Shown: positions 33,910 to 43,181 of the stretch, one piece after another
Layout: each line of letters starts with the position of its first letter
How positions within the stretch are numbered: position 1 is the stretch's first letter
DNA from: Scandinavium lactucae
Lineage (GTDB): Bacteria > Pseudomonadota > Gammaproteobacteria > Enterobacterales > Enterobacteriaceae
Length of the DNA: 64,000 nt
Assembly: GCF_033843265.1 (NCBI RefSeq)
Contig: NZ_JAWXRD010000030.1
Coordinates: 186,001-250,000 of the forward strand
Direction of reading: 5' to 3'
Notes under the pieces: generated by a model
Databases searched by the model: none
Told to the model about the DNA's origin: nothing
Seen by the model: the letters and a program-made list of their open reading frames with translations, nothing else
Program-made: the position numbers and the translations under genes

Positions 33910-35715
33910 TTAGCGGTCCACATCTGACATAACAAAATCGATACTACCCAGATAAACGATCAGGTCGGATACCAGGCTTCCGCGGATCGCCGCCGGGATC
34001 TGCTGCAGGTGCGCATAGCTCGGCGTACGGATACGGGTGCGGTAGCTCATGGTGCTGCCGTCGCTTGTCAGGTAGTAACTGTTGATGCCCTTGGTCGCCT
34101 CAATCATCTGGAAGGATTCGTTGGCCGGCATAACCGGTCCCCAGGAAACCTGCAGGAAGTGAGTGATCAGGGTTTCGATATGCTGCAGCGTGCGCTCTTT
34201 CGGTGGCGGCGTGGTCAGCGGGTGATCCGCTTTGAACGGGCCTTCCGGCATGTTCTTCAGACACTGCTCAAGAATGCGCAGGCTCTGGCGCAGCTCTTCC
34301 ACCTTCAGCATCACGCGGGTGTAGCAGTCGGATACACCACCGCCCACCGGGATTTCGAAGTCGAAGTTTTCATAACCAGAGTACGGACGCGCCTTACGGA
34401 TATCGAAGTCGATCCCGGTAGCACGCAGGCCAGCCCCCGTGGTGCCCCACTCCAGCGCTTCTTTCGCGGTGTAAGCGGCAACGCCCTGAGAACGACCTTT
34501 CAGAATGGAGTTACGCAGCGCGGCTTTCTCGTAAGACGCCAGACGTTTCGGCATCCAGTCGAGGAATTCACGCAGCAGACGATCCCAGCCACGCGGCAGG
34601 TCGTGCGCGACGCCGCCGATGCGGAACCACGCCGGGTGCATACGGAAACCGGTGATCGCTTCGACCAGATCGTAGATTTTCTGACGGTCGGTAAAGGCGA
34701 AGAATACCGGCGTCATGGCACCGACGTCCTGAATGAAGGTCGAGATGTACAGCAGGTGGCTGTTGATACGGAACAGCTCAGAGAGCATGACGCGGATAAC
34801 GTCGACGCGCTCAGGCACTTTAATGCCTGCCAGTTTTTCAACTGCCAGCACGTATGGCATTTCGTTCACGCAGCCGCCGAGATACTCGATACGGTCAGTG
34901 TACGGAATGTAGCTGTGCCAGGACTGACGCTCGCCCATTTTCTCAGCACCACGGTGGTGATAGCCGATATCAGGCACGCAGTCGACGATTTCTTCGCCAT
35001 CCAGCTGCAGGATGATACGGAACGCACCGTGTGCGGATGGGTGGTTAGGACCGAGGTTGAGGAACATGAAGTCCTCGTTCTCGCTGCTGCGCTTCATGCC
35101 CCACTCTTCCGGCTTGAAGGTCAGTGCTTCCATCTCCAGATCCTGTTTAGCTTTGGTCAGCTCAAACGGATCGAATTCGGTGGCGCGCGCAGGGTAGTCT
35201 TTACGCAGCGGGTGCCCTTCCCAGGTATCCGGCATCATGATGCGACGCAGATTCGGGTGGCCCTGGATGTTGATGCCAAACATTTCCCAGGTTTCACGCT
35301 CATACCAGTTGGCGTTCGGGAAGAGTTTGGTCAGCGTCGGCACATTCAGATCGTTCTCAGACAACGCCACCTTGAGCATGATGTCGCGGTTGCGGTCGAT
35401 AGAAATCAGATGGTAGAAAACGGAAAAATCCGCGGCGGGTAACCCGTCACGGTGAGTGCGCAGACGCTCGTCCATGCCGTGTAAATCAAACAGCATGACG
35501 TAAGGTTTCGGCAATTTCTTGAGGAAATCGACCACTTCCAGTAACTGTTCACGCTTAACCCAAACAACAGGTACCCCGGTGCGGGTCGGCTGAACGGTAA
35601 AGGCATCCGGCCCAAAACGGTTGCGCAGTTCGCCAATCACCGGGTCGTCGAGATGATCCCGGGTCTGCCATGCGGCGGCTTCATGCGCGGTTAAATCGGT
35701 CATATTGTTCACCAT
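33910..35715 (-). CDS. nuoC: NADH-quinone oxidoreductase fused subunit CD
   Basis: Fusion of the 30-kDa (NuoC) and 49-kDa (NuoD) subunits typical of enterobacteria, 601 residues. NuoC occupies about 1-190 (NANWYERETWEMFGINIQGHP). NuoD follows, with FLNLGPNHPSAHGAFRIILQ, PDIGYHHRGAEKMGERQSW and YTDRIEYLGGCVNE, residues that line the quinone pocket next to NuoB. Starts at ATG 35715; a second ATG four codons in is possible. 89 bases separate it from nuoB. Some annotations use nuoCD or nuoD. Confidence 0.97.
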   Translation of the reverse strand: MVNNMTDLTAHEAAAWQTRDHLDDPVIGELRNRFGPDAFTVQPTRTGVPVVWVKREQLLEVVDFLKKLPKPYVMLFDLHGMDERLRTHRDGLPAADFSVFYHLISIDRNRDIMLKVALSENDLNVPTLTKLFPNANWYERETWEMFGINIQGHPNLRRIMMPDTWEGHPLRKDYPARATEFDPFELTKAKQDLEMEALTFKPEEWGMKRSSENEDFMFLNLGPNHPSAHGAFRIILQLDGEEIVDCVPDIGYHHRGAEKMGERQSWHSYIPYTDRIEYLGGCVNEMPYVLAVEKLAGIKVPERVDVIRVMLSELFRINSHLLYISTFIQDVGAMTPVFFAFTDRQKIYDLVEAITGFRMHPAWFRIGGVAHDLPRGWDRLLREFLDWMPKRLASYEKAALRNSILKGRSQGVAAYTAKEALEWGTTGAGLRATGIDFDIRKARPYSGYENFDFEIPVGGGVSDCYTRVMLKVEELRQSLRILEQCLKNMPEGPFKADHPLTTPPPKERTLQHIETLITHFLQVSWGPVMPANESFQMIEATKGINSYYLTSDGSTMSYRTRIRTPSYAHLQQIPAAIRGSLVSDLIVYLGSIDFVMSDVDR

Positions 35716-35804
35716 TGCAAAAGTTCCGTGGTGACTGTTGGGCGTGGCTCCGCGCTATTAATTTTGATATGCGAAGGCTTAGTCCACTGCCCACAGGCGC
35801 AAAG

Positions 35805-36479
35805 TTAAATCTCGTCGGGTGACCGCAGATTCGTCACAGCAATACGTTCGCCGCGTTTACGCTCGCGCTCAGATTGCATATTGGCGCGATACACGCCCTG
35901 ATCGCCAACCACCCAGGAGAGCGGACGACGTTCTTTACCGATGGATTCCTGCAGCAGCATCAGAGCCTGCATGTAGGCTTCCGGACGCGGCGGGCAGCCA
36001 GGGATGTAAACATCGACCGGGATAAACTTATCGACGCCCTGCACAACAGAGTAAATGTCGTACATGCCGCCAGAGTTTGCACAGGCACCCATGGAAATAA
36101 CCCACTTCGGCTCCAGCATCTGATCGTACAGGCGCTGAATAACCGGGGCCATTTTGGTGAAGCAGGTTCCTGCCACGACCATCAGATCGGCCTGACGCGG
36201 GGAAGCACGCAGTACCTCTGCGCCAAAACGCGCAACGTCATGCACCGCAGTGAATGACGTCACCATTTCAACGTAGCAGCAGGAAAGGCCGAAGTTGTAA
36301 GGCCAGATTGAGTTCTTGCGACCCCAGTTGACCATGTCATGCAGGGCATGCTCGAGCTTGCCCATGTACACGCTTTTGTTTACTTCCTGCTCAAGAGGGT
36401 CGGTTACGATCTCCTGTTTCTGCAGGGGGTAACGGTCGTTCTCACCGTTAGGATCTATGCGGGTGAGCGTATAATCCAT
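35805..36479 (-). CDS. nuoB: NADH-quinone oxidoreductase subunit B
   Basis: Holds the terminal cluster N2 next to the quinone site. The tandem-cysteine motif GLSCCYVEM, then VAGTCFTKMAPV and YIPGCPPRPEA supply the four ligands. 224 residues; it is about four residues longer than the E. coli protein, with a small insertion KLEHALHDMVNW near residue 42. Confidence 0.98.
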   Translation of the reverse strand: MDYTLTRIDPNGENDRYPLQKQEIVTDPLEQEVNKSVYMGKLEHALHDMVNWGRKNSIWPYNFGLSCCYVEMVTSFTAVHDVARFGAEVLRASPRQADLMVVAGTCFTKMAPVIQRLYDQMLEPKWVISMGACANSGGMYDIYSVVQGVDKFIPVDVYIPGCPPRPEAYMQALMLLQESIGKERRPLSWVVGDQGVYRANMQSERERKRGERIAVTNLRSPDEI

Positions 36480-36494
36480 CTTATTGCCTCGCTT

Positions 36495-36941
36495 TTACTG
36501 CGTATGACGATTAGTAGTACTGTCGGTTTCCGGGTTGACCAGCGTGCGACGGGAACGCGCAGGCGTCCAGTCCAGTGCGCCGATGCGGACGAGGTAAACC
36601 AGGCCTGCCAGTAACACTAAAATGAAAATTGCGGCTTCCACAAAGCCCACCCATCCGCTTTCGCGAATCGACGTAGACCATGCGTAAAGGTAAAGGGCTT
36701 CCACGTCGAAGATGACGAAGAACATGGCGACCAGGTAGAACTTCGCCGAGAGACGTAAGCGAGCTGTGCCCACAGAGTCGATACCCGACTCGAACGGGGT
36801 GTTCTTGCTACGCGCGCGTGCGCGACCGCCGAGATACCAACCGCCAACAAGCATCAGACAGCAGAGGCCGATGGCAATGATGAGAAATATAGCGAATGCC
36901 CAGTGATGAGCGATGACTTCAGTGGATGTTGACATACGCAT
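36495..36941 (-). CDS. nuoA: NADH-quinone oxidoreductase subunit A
   Basis: Three-helix membrane subunit, 148 residues, first gene of the 13-gene operon. Helices at about 15-38 (WAFAIFLIIAIGLCCLMLVG), 67-90 (KFYLVAMFFVIFDVEALYLY, with the conserved acidic FDVE) and 98-120. The conserved loop SKNTPFESGID precedes helix 2. It is preceded by a long structured leader described separately. Confidence 0.98.
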   Translation of the reverse strand: MRMSTSTEVIAHHWAFAIFLIIAIGLCCLMLVGGWYLGGRARARSKNTPFESGIDSVGTARLRLSAKFYLVAMFFVIFDVEALYLYAWSTSIRESGWVGFVEAAIFILVLLAGLVYLVRIGALDWTPARSRRTLVNPETDSTTNRHTQ

Positions 36942-37333
36942 TGCTTAACCAAAATAAGTAGCGCTGAACTCTGCTCTGGCAGGCAGATGAACGCCACATG
37001 ATTCATGGGGAGGAATTAAAAAACCACAAAAAGTGTGCCACAAATAGGCTTAAACGTCTAAATGATGTGGTTTTTTACTCCTTTCTATAACCTTTTGTCA
37101 ACTTTAACAAAAGTTTCCTCACATTAATTTACACCGAACACCTTTCATTAACATTAAATGCCCTTTAGCCTTTTCGACGCGAAAAAACAGTGAGGATTTA
37201 CGGTTGGTGAATCGTGTCCGTCTGAGGCTTAAACACGAATTACCCTGCTATTTTGACAGGAATCGCCTGCGATTCCTCCCCCCATTGGGGAGTATTTTCT
37301 TGATCTGAGACACGCTTTTGTTAATTCACACTG

Positions 37334-37362
37334 AAAAACGGCAACAATACAGCCGTTTTTTT
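37334..37362. terminator. Intrinsic terminator in the nuoA-lrhA gap
   Basis: AAAAACGGC (37334-37342) pairs with GCCGTTTTT (37352-37360) around a nine-base loop, with T runs on both strands. It is the second of two terminators downstream of lrhA and isolates nuo from lrhA read-through. Confidence 0.7.
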
Positions 37363-37486
37363 AACATTAGCAGGAAGTGGGAAGTTGTCAGGGTAAAGAA
37401 AGGCAAAATATGACGGGTTAAGATTAACTCATTGAAAAACAAAAATAATAGGCAGACTACCAATAAAGGTGATTGCTCTTTGTTCA

Positions 37487-37532
37487 AAAAAAAGGCCGCA
37501 GAGCATAATTTATGCATCAGCGGCCTTTTTTT
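37487..37532. terminator. Strong intrinsic terminator of lrhA
   Basis: A7-GGCCGC (37487-37499) pairs with GCGGCC-T7 (37520-37532), with an inner GCATA/TATGC stem. The symmetry makes it effective in both directions; for lrhA it lies 37 bases past the stop. Confidence 0.9.
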
Positions 37533-37568
37533 ACACTTACAAATTGTTACCAGATTGCGACAGCTTGC

Positions 37569-38510
37569 TTACTCTAAATCCTTCTCAGCAATAAGGGTAT
37601 CGTCTCCCCCTTCGGAGGTATACACCCCGTACTGATACCAGGGATTATTGACACTGTCGAGAGACTGAAAAATGGCCTGCACCAGCTCATTCGAATTCTG
37701 GCTGTTGCACGTTAAGAGATACTCGGTGTCAGGCAATTGCGGTAAACCGTCACTTTTACCCAATACGCGCAGTTCGGGGCTCATCATCTCTACCGGTCGC
37801 GCCGTAACGCCTAATCCCGCTTTTACCGCCGCACGCACCGCAGAAAGCGTTGAGGCAACATAGGCCAGACGCCACGGTATATGCGCTGCATTCAGGGTAT
37901 CAATAATCATGTCGCGGAATGGGCTGGGATCGTCGAGCAGCACCAACGGGACCGCTTCGCCAGGGGGCAGCAGGTAATCCGCCGCGCAATACCAGAGCGT
38001 TGGCGAGACGCGCAATGAAATCGATTCGAACTGCACCAGACGATGCGTGGTTAACACCAAATCCACTTCGCCGGTCTGGAGCATGTCACCCATTTCAGCA
38101 TGACGTTTAACCCGGACATCAAGCGCCAGTTTCGGATACACCGAAGCGATGCGATTGAGCAGAAAAGGCAGGATCGTATCGGCAGATTCGTCAGACGAGC
38201 CGATAGTCAACATCCCCTGCAACGAGCTAAACATCAGCGAGGTACAGGCTTCATCATTGAAGCGTAAAATTTTACGGGCATAGCCCAACAGCTGAATACC
38301 GTGTTCGGTGAGCAGTTTATTACGCCCGTGACGAGCGAATAGCTCTTTGCCGACCAACTGTTCAAGTCGCTGCATTTGCTGGCTTACCGCCGACTGAGTC
38401 CGGCATACGGCAACCGCCGCAGCGGCAAAAGTGTTCAGATCAGCGACTGCAACGAACGTTCTCAGCAGATCGAGATCGAGATTTAATATCGGACGATTTG
38501 CGTTAATCAT
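37569..38510 (-). CDS. lrhA: LysR-type regulator LrhA
   Basis: LysR-family regulator that in E. coli represses flhDC (motility) and affects fimbriation and RpoS. The N-terminal winged helix-turn-helix is at about residues 12-70 (LDLLRTFVAVADLNTFAAAA, RTQSAVSQQMQRLEQLVGKE) and the effector-binding domain at about 95-300. 313 residues against 312 in E. coli. It lies upstream of nuo in the same orientation, separated by two terminators, and has a long AT-rich region ahead of it. Given cheV is present, a motility role is likely relevant here. Confidence 0.96.
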   Translation of the reverse strand: MINANRPILNLDLDLLRTFVAVADLNTFAAAAVAVCRTQSAVSQQMQRLEQLVGKELFARHGRNKLLTEHGIQLLGYARKILRFNDEACTSLMFSSLQGMLTIGSSDESADTILPFLLNRIASVYPKLALDVRVKRHAEMGDMLQTGEVDLVLTTHRLVQFESISLRVSPTLWYCAADYLLPPGEAVPLVLLDDPSPFRDMIIDTLNAAHIPWRLAYVASTLSAVRAAVKAGLGVTARPVEMMSPELRVLGKSDGLPQLPDTEYLLTCNSQNSNELVQAIFQSLDSVNNPWYQYGVYTSEGGDDTLIAEKDLE

Positions 38511-39307
38511 ATTTATTCACTTACAGGTTGCTTGTGCTGACCTGCCCGGTTTTGCTTACACCTGAAAATGAGTTAATTATTTCAGGTGCTTTATGTGAGA
38601 TCTTTCAAAAAAAACTGTTACTTTCATTCTGAGTTGATGAAGCACAGTCAGTAATAATGTCAAATTTGAAACAGGGTTCCGATCTGACAAAAATACAAGT
38701 AATAACAAAAGGTTATATTGTTTTAGCAAGCTAAATCATCACTTTACGCAAGATAGCTGAGCATGCTGTCCGGGGTATCCTACCGTAAAAACATTATACT
38801 TATAAGTGTTATTAAGCTTTATCTTACATAATTTTTTAATAGAAATTGGCTATTCTGGAATAAATTAACAAACAGAAGAGATAACTTTGCAATTAATGAA
38901 AAATTAGAATTGTTTAAATATGATTTCATTAACAAAACTTAACAATGCGTTCACAGTCAGCCGTAATAAGTATCATGCAAACGATAGCAGCAGGCGACCT
39001 TACAGCATCTCATTTTTCACCACACGACCCAATGAGCCAAACAGTAGAGTTGTCGGCCACAGAATTTACTTTAGTTAATAATTCACACTCAGCCATAAAT
39101 AACGACATTTATCACCACACCTCATCACAAACATGGTGATTTAGGCAGACGAAGCGGCCCATTGCCAGACAAACAGATCGCATATTCATCATCTATTGTG
39201 CAAAATATTGTCCTGCCAACCCTTCAAAATACCCCGGATGGGGAGTACCTTATTCCGTGCTGACTTCCACGGCAGGGAGTGGCGAACTAGCGAAAAGGTC
39301 AAGATTC
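38511..39307. promoter_or_regulatory. Long AT-rich divergent intergenic region between lrhA and alaA
   Basis: About 800 bases with no supported gene, containing the promoters of lrhA (leftward) and alaA (rightward). It is markedly AT-rich around 38700-38950 (for example TTATACTTATAAGTG near 38805). A 64-codon reading frame at 38945-39139 has no ribosome-binding site and an amino-acid mix unlike a protein. Stretches near 39200-39307 form the alaA leader. I could not assign specific operators. Confidence 0.6.
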
Positions 39308-40525
39308 ATGTCCCCCATCGAAAAATCCAGCAAATTAGAGAATGTCTGTTACGACATCCGTGGCCCGGTACTTAAAGAAGCTAAGCGTCTTGAAGAAGAA
39401 GGCAACAAGGTTCTTAAGCTGAACATTGGCAACCCTGCTCCGTTCGGTTTTGATGCGCCTGACGAAATTCTCGTCGATGTCATCCGCAATCTTCCAACCG
39501 CCCAAGGCTACTGCGATTCCAAAGGCCTGTATTCGGCACGCAAGGCCATCATGCAGCACTACCAGGCGCGTGAAATGCGCGACGTGACGGTGGAAGACAT
39601 CTACATCGGCAACGGTGTGTCTGAGCTTATCGTCCAGGCAATGCAGGCGCTGCTTAACAGCGGCGATGAAATGCTGGTTCCGGCTCCGGATTACCCGCTG
39701 TGGACAGCGGCAGTCTCGCTCTCGAGCGGAAAAGCGGTGCATTATCTTTGTGATGAATCGGCTGGCTGGTTCCCTGACCTGGACGACATTCGCAGCAAAA
39801 TCACCCCGCGCACCCGTGGGATTGTGATCATTAACCCGAATAACCCGACCGGCGCGGTGTACTCCAAAGAGCTGCTGCTGGAAATCGTCGAAATCGCTCG
39901 TCAGAACAACCTGATTATTTTTGCCGACGAAATCTACGACAAGATTCTGTATGACGAAGCCCAGCATCATTCGATTGCCGCCCTGGCTCCCGATCTGCTG
40001 ACCGTCACCTTTAATGGCCTGTCCAAAACCTATCGCGTTGCGGGCTTCCGTCAGGGCTGGATGGTGCTGAACGGGCCGAAGAAACACGCAAAAGGCTATA
40101 TCGAAGGTCTGGAAATGCTGGCCTCTATGCGTTTATGCGCCAACGTACCGGCTCAGCACGCGATCCAGACCGCACTCGGCGGCTATCAAAGCATCAGCGA
40201 ATTTATCGCGCCGGGCGGACGGTTGTACGAACAGCGTAATCGCGCGTGGGAGCTGATCAACGACATTCCAGGCGTGAGCTGCGTGAAGCCGAACGGCGCG
40301 CTGTACATGTTCCCGAAGATCGACAGCAAGCGTTTTAACATTCACGACGACCAGAAAATGGTGCTCGATTTCCTGCTGCAAGAAAAAGTGCTGCTGGTTC
40401 AGGGCACGGCCTTCAACTGGCCATGGCCGGATCACGTGCGTATCGTTACCCTGCCTCGTCTGGATGACCTTGAAATGTCTATCTCACGCTTTGGCCGCTT
40501 CCTGTCGGGCTACCGCCAGGCCTAA
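39308..40525 (+). CDS. alaA: Glutamate-pyruvate aminotransferase AlaA
   Basis: PLP-dependent class I aminotransferase that makes alanine from pyruvate and glutamate. The start MSPIEKSSKLENVCYDIRGP at 39308 gives 405 residues as in E. coli; an upstream ATG-less extension to 39257 has no support. Family features: PAPDYPLWTAAVSL, INPNNPTGAVYS, FADEIYDKILYD (PLP Asp/Tyr) and the Schiff-base Lys in NGLSKTYRVAGFRQGW, with RIVTLP near the C-terminus for carboxylate binding. Monocistronic or co-transcribed with yfbR 81 bases downstream. Confidence 0.97.
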   Translation: MSPIEKSSKLENVCYDIRGPVLKEAKRLEEEGNKVLKLNIGNPAPFGFDAPDEILVDVIRNLPTAQGYCDSKGLYSARKAIMQHYQAREMRDVTVEDIYIGNGVSELIVQAMQALLNSGDEMLVPAPDYPLWTAAVSLSSGKAVHYLCDESAGWFPDLDDIRSKITPRTRGIVIINPNNPTGAVYSKELLLEIVEIARQNNLIIFADEIYDKILYDEAQHHSIAALAPDLLTVTFNGLSKTYRVAGFRQGWMVLNGPKKHAKGYIEGLEMLASMRLCANVPAQHAIQTALGGYQSISEFIAPGGRLYEQRNRAWELINDIPGVSCVKPNGALYMFPKIDSKRFNIHDDQKMVLDFLLQEKVLLVQGTAFNWPWPDHVRIVTLPRLDDLEMSISRFGRFLSGYRQA

Positions 40526-40532
40526 CGCCGCC

Positions 40533-40559
40533 GACCGCCGGGGTTTGCATCCGGCGGTC
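40533..40559. repeat. Perfect inverted repeat after alaA
   Basis: GACCGCCGG (40533-40541) and CCGGCGGTC (40551-40559) with a nine-base loop, seven bases past the alaA stop. There is no T run, so it may be a weak terminator or an mRNA-stabilising stem between alaA and yfbR. Confidence 0.5.
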
Positions 40560-40606
40560 AACTCAGCGCACAATGGGTGACCTGCTGTTACGCACCAAGG
40601 AACCCC

Positions 40607-41206
40607 ATGAGCCAGAGCCATTTCTTTGCCCACCTTTCCCGTCTAAAGTTAATCAACCGCTGGCCGCTGATGCGCAACGTGCGCACCGAGAACGTCTCCG
40701 AACACAGTTTGCAGGTGGCCATGGTCGCTCACGCCCTGGCGGCGATTAAAAACCGCAAGTTCAATGGTAACGTGAACGCGGAACGTATTGCCTTGCTGGC
40801 GATGTATCACGACGCTTCAGAAGTGCTGACCGGCGACCTGCCAACACCGGTGAAATATTTCAATTCGCAGATTGCCCAGGAATATAAAGCTATCGAAAAA
40901 ATTGCTCAGCAGAAATTGGTTGATATGGTGCCGGAAGAACTGCGCGATATCTTTGCCCCGCTGATCGATGAGCATCAGTACAGCGAAGAAGAAAGGCTGC
41001 TGGTGAAACAGGCCGATGCGCTGTGTGCGTATCTGAAATGTCTGGAAGAGCTGTCGGCGGGAAACAACGAATTTCTGCTGGCAAAGGGACGACTGGAAAA
41101 AACCCTCGAATCACGTCGCAGCCCGGAGATGGATTATTTCATGCAGGTGTTTGTGCCAAGTTTCCAGCTGTCACTGGATGAGATAAGCCAGGACTCGCCG
41201 CTTTAA
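40607..41206 (+). CDS. yfbR: 5'-Deoxynucleotidase YfbR
   Basis: HD-domain phosphohydrolase that removes phosphate from deoxyribonucleoside 5'-monophosphates. HD-domain metal residues: His33 in SEHSLQ, the HD pair in LAMYHDASEV (about 68-69) and Asp in KQADALCAYL. The start MSQSHFFAHLSRLKLINRWP at 40607 with AAGGAA upstream gives 199 residues, as in E. coli; the earlier ATG at 40577 would add ten unsupported residues. Confidence 0.96.
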   Translation: MSQSHFFAHLSRLKLINRWPLMRNVRTENVSEHSLQVAMVAHALAAIKNRKFNGNVNAERIALLAMYHDASEVLTGDLPTPVKYFNSQIAQEYKAIEKIAQQKLVDMVPEELRDIFAPLIDEHQYSEEERLLVKQADALCAYLKCLEELSAGNNEFLLAKGRLEKTLESRRSPEMDYFMQVFVPSFQLSLDEISQDSPL

Positions 41207-41278
41207 CTTTTGAGCTGCCCGGCGGCGCGTCGCTTGCAGTGCCTAAACCTGTAGCGCTCGCATCGCCGGGGACACAAA

Positions 41279-43105
41279 TTAAAACGGGAACAGCACCGGG
41301 ATCAGCACCACGCACACCGCCATTACCAGCACGGTAAACGGCACGCCAATCTTCACGAAATCGCTGAAGGTGTATTTTCCTGGCCCTAGCACCAGGGTGT
41401 TCACCGGCGACGACACCGGGGTCATAAACGCAGCCGAAGCGGCCATGGCGACCATCATTGCGAACGGATATGGCGACACGCCCATTGATTTGGCGGCTGC
41501 CAGCGCGATCGGGGCCATCAGTACCGCAGTCGCCGTATTGGAAATAAACAGGCCAATCGTGGCGCACATCACGAACAGACAAATCAGCATCAGGTAAGGC
41601 CCCTGCGCGCCGCCGACTTCCATCAGCCCTTTCACCACCAAATCGACGCCACCGGTTTTTTGCAACGCATGTGCAAACGGCATCATCCCAACGATGAGAA
41701 TAATACTCGGCCAGTGGATGGCTTTATAGGCACTTTCGGCATTGATACAGCGGAATTTGCCCATCAGCAGACAGGCAATAATGGCGGCAATCGGGTTAGG
41801 AATTTCATCGGTCAGCATCAGCGCCACCATCAGCACCAGGCAAAATATCGCATGGGGTGCCTGGCTATGGGCCGGGGAAGCGTCGTTAACTTCAATCGGC
41901 ATGTTGAGCACCACGACATCACGCCCGCGCTGGGAAAGTAGCGCTATCTGCTTCCAGTTGCCGACCACCAGCAGGATGTCACCAAGCTCGATAGCCAAAT
42001 CCACCACTGAACCCTCTACCGCTTTACCGTCGCGTTTCATCCCCACTACGTTCAGGCCAAAACGGCTGCGAAACTCCATTTCACGCACCGTTTTACCCAC
42101 CAGCTCCGAATCAGGGATAAGCGATACCTCGGCCATTCCCACATCCAGCGCCTGATCGGAGAAATACTCTCCGCGCAGCACCATCGGCTCTAGCAACTGT
42201 TCACTACAGAACTGGCGCAGATCAACGTCTGCGGAAGACATATCAATCAACAGAACGTCACGCGCATGGAATTCCGAGACACCGTTCACGTTGACGATCA
42301 CCCGACGAAAACGCCGCCAGCGCTCCACGCCTATCACGTTAGCACCGTACTTCTCGCGCAGCTTGAGATCGTCCAGACGCTGACCAATCAACGGTGAACC
42401 CGGGCGAATTGCCAGACGGCGCGCCCGGCCGTTCAGACGGTATTCTTTAATTAGATCGCGGAAGGTGCGACGCTTATCCGTCTTGAGCGGGTCTTCATTG
42501 CCCGGCAGCATAAAGCGCATCAGCAGCATGTAGCCGATCCCCAGCACCAGCACCACCAGACCAATCGGCGTCACGCTGAAAAAGCTGAATCCGTCGAGCC
42601 CTTCGCGCAACAGTTCGCTGTTAATAACCAGATTCGGCGGGGTGGCGACCAGAGTCATCATGCCGCTGATAAGCCCGGCAAAGCTCAACGGCATCATCAG
42701 TCGCGACGGCGAGGTGTTCATCCGCATACACACGCTCAGCACCACCGGAATGAAGATCGCGACCACGCCGGTCGAACTCATGAACGCCCCGAGCCCTGCC
42801 ACCGTCAGCATCAGGAATACCAGCATTTTGATTTCGCTGTTACCCGCCACTTTGACCAGCCACGTGCCCATGCTGGTGGCGACCCCGGTGCGCACCAACC
42901 CGTCGCCGATGATAAATAGCGCGGCGATGAGGATAACGTTCGGATCGCTAAAGCCGGAAAAGGCTTCGCTTAAGGAGAGCGTGCCGCTAAGCACGAAGGC
43001 AACAATAACCAGCAAGGCGACGGCATCCATGCGCACTTTGCCAGTGGCAAACAGCAGCACTGCCACCGCCAGCAGGCACAGTACCCAAATCAGTTCACCG
43101 TTCAT
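41279..43105 (-). CDS. yfbS: YfbS, SLC13/DASS-type transporter with TrkA-C domains
   Basis: 608-residue membrane protein. Two blocks of hydrophobic helices (about 1-185 and 400-608) flank two cytoplasmic TrkA-C (RCK_C) domains at about 205-385, each with the pattern SPLIGQRLDDLKLREKYG or SELVGKTVREMEFRSRFG. The C-terminal helix block has SNTATAVLMAPIALAAAKSM, a divalent-anion:Na+ symporter feature. Substrate not known. Monocistronic, convergent with yfbR across 72 bases. Confidence 0.94.
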   Translation of the reverse strand: MNGELIWVLCLLAVAVLLFATGKVRMDAVALLVIVAFVLSGTLSLSEAFSGFSDPNVILIAALFIIGDGLVRTGVATSMGTWLVKVAGNSEIKMLVFLMLTVAGLGAFMSSTGVVAIFIPVVLSVCMRMNTSPSRLMMPLSFAGLISGMMTLVATPPNLVINSELLREGLDGFSFFSVTPIGLVVLVLGIGYMLLMRFMLPGNEDPLKTDKRRTFRDLIKEYRLNGRARRLAIRPGSPLIGQRLDDLKLREKYGANVIGVERWRRFRRVIVNVNGVSEFHARDVLLIDMSSADVDLRQFCSEQLLEPMVLRGEYFSDQALDVGMAEVSLIPDSELVGKTVREMEFRSRFGLNVVGMKRDGKAVEGSVVDLAIELGDILLVVGNWKQIALLSQRGRDVVVLNMPIEVNDASPAHSQAPHAIFCLVLMVALMLTDEIPNPIAAIIACLLMGKFRCINAESAYKAIHWPSIILIVGMMPFAHALQKTGGVDLVVKGLMEVGGAQGPYLMLICLFVMCATIGLFISNTATAVLMAPIALAAAKSMGVSPYPFAMMVAMAASAAFMTPVSSPVNTLVLGPGKYTFSDFVKIGVPFTVLVMAVCVVLIPVLFPF

Positions 43106-43144
43106 AACATGTCCTTGTCAGAAGAGAGAGTGAGTAGTCTGGCA

Positions 43145-43170
43145 TAAAAAAGCCCCGCCGAAGCGAGGCT
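43145..43170 (-). terminator. Terminator of yfbU-yfbT
   Basis: AGCCCCGC (43151-43158) pairs with GCGAGGCT (43163-43170), one mismatch and a CGAA tetraloop, followed on the minus strand by TTTTTTA. It ends the yfbU-yfbT unit. Confidence 0.85.
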
Positions 43171-43181
43171 ATATCATGCAT

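Larger units (their letters stand above)
36942..37568 (-). promoter_or_regulatory. nuo operon promoter and leader region, rich in hairpins
   Basis: 627 bases without a supported gene between lrhA and nuoA. Nearest nuoA, arms at 37018-37028 (AAAAAACCACA) and 37066-37076 (TGTGGTTTTTT) pair perfectly; on the minus strand the stem ends in a T run about 75 bases before the nuoA ATG, like an intrinsic terminator inside the leader. A perfect nine-base palindrome with a two-base loop lies at 37258-37277, and CTCCCC/GGGGAG pair just beside it. AT-rich tracts around 37080-37170 would suit IHF/Fis/ArcA-type regulation known for nuo, but I cannot assign individual sites. Confidence 0.6.

Noticed and set aside
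34009..35442. 477-residue plus-strand frame opposite nuoCD
   Set aside because: Antisense shadow of a conserved complex I gene; no ribosome-binding site and no recognisable motif.
38945..39139. 64-residue plus-strand ORF between lrhA and alaA
   Set aside because: No Shine-Dalgarno, low-complexity Ser/Thr/His/Asn composition and AT-rich non-coding context.
41207..41278. Possible REP remnant between yfbR and yfbS
   Set aside because: GC-rich with partial GCCCGGCG resemblance to REP, but no clear palindromic pair; too diverged to call.
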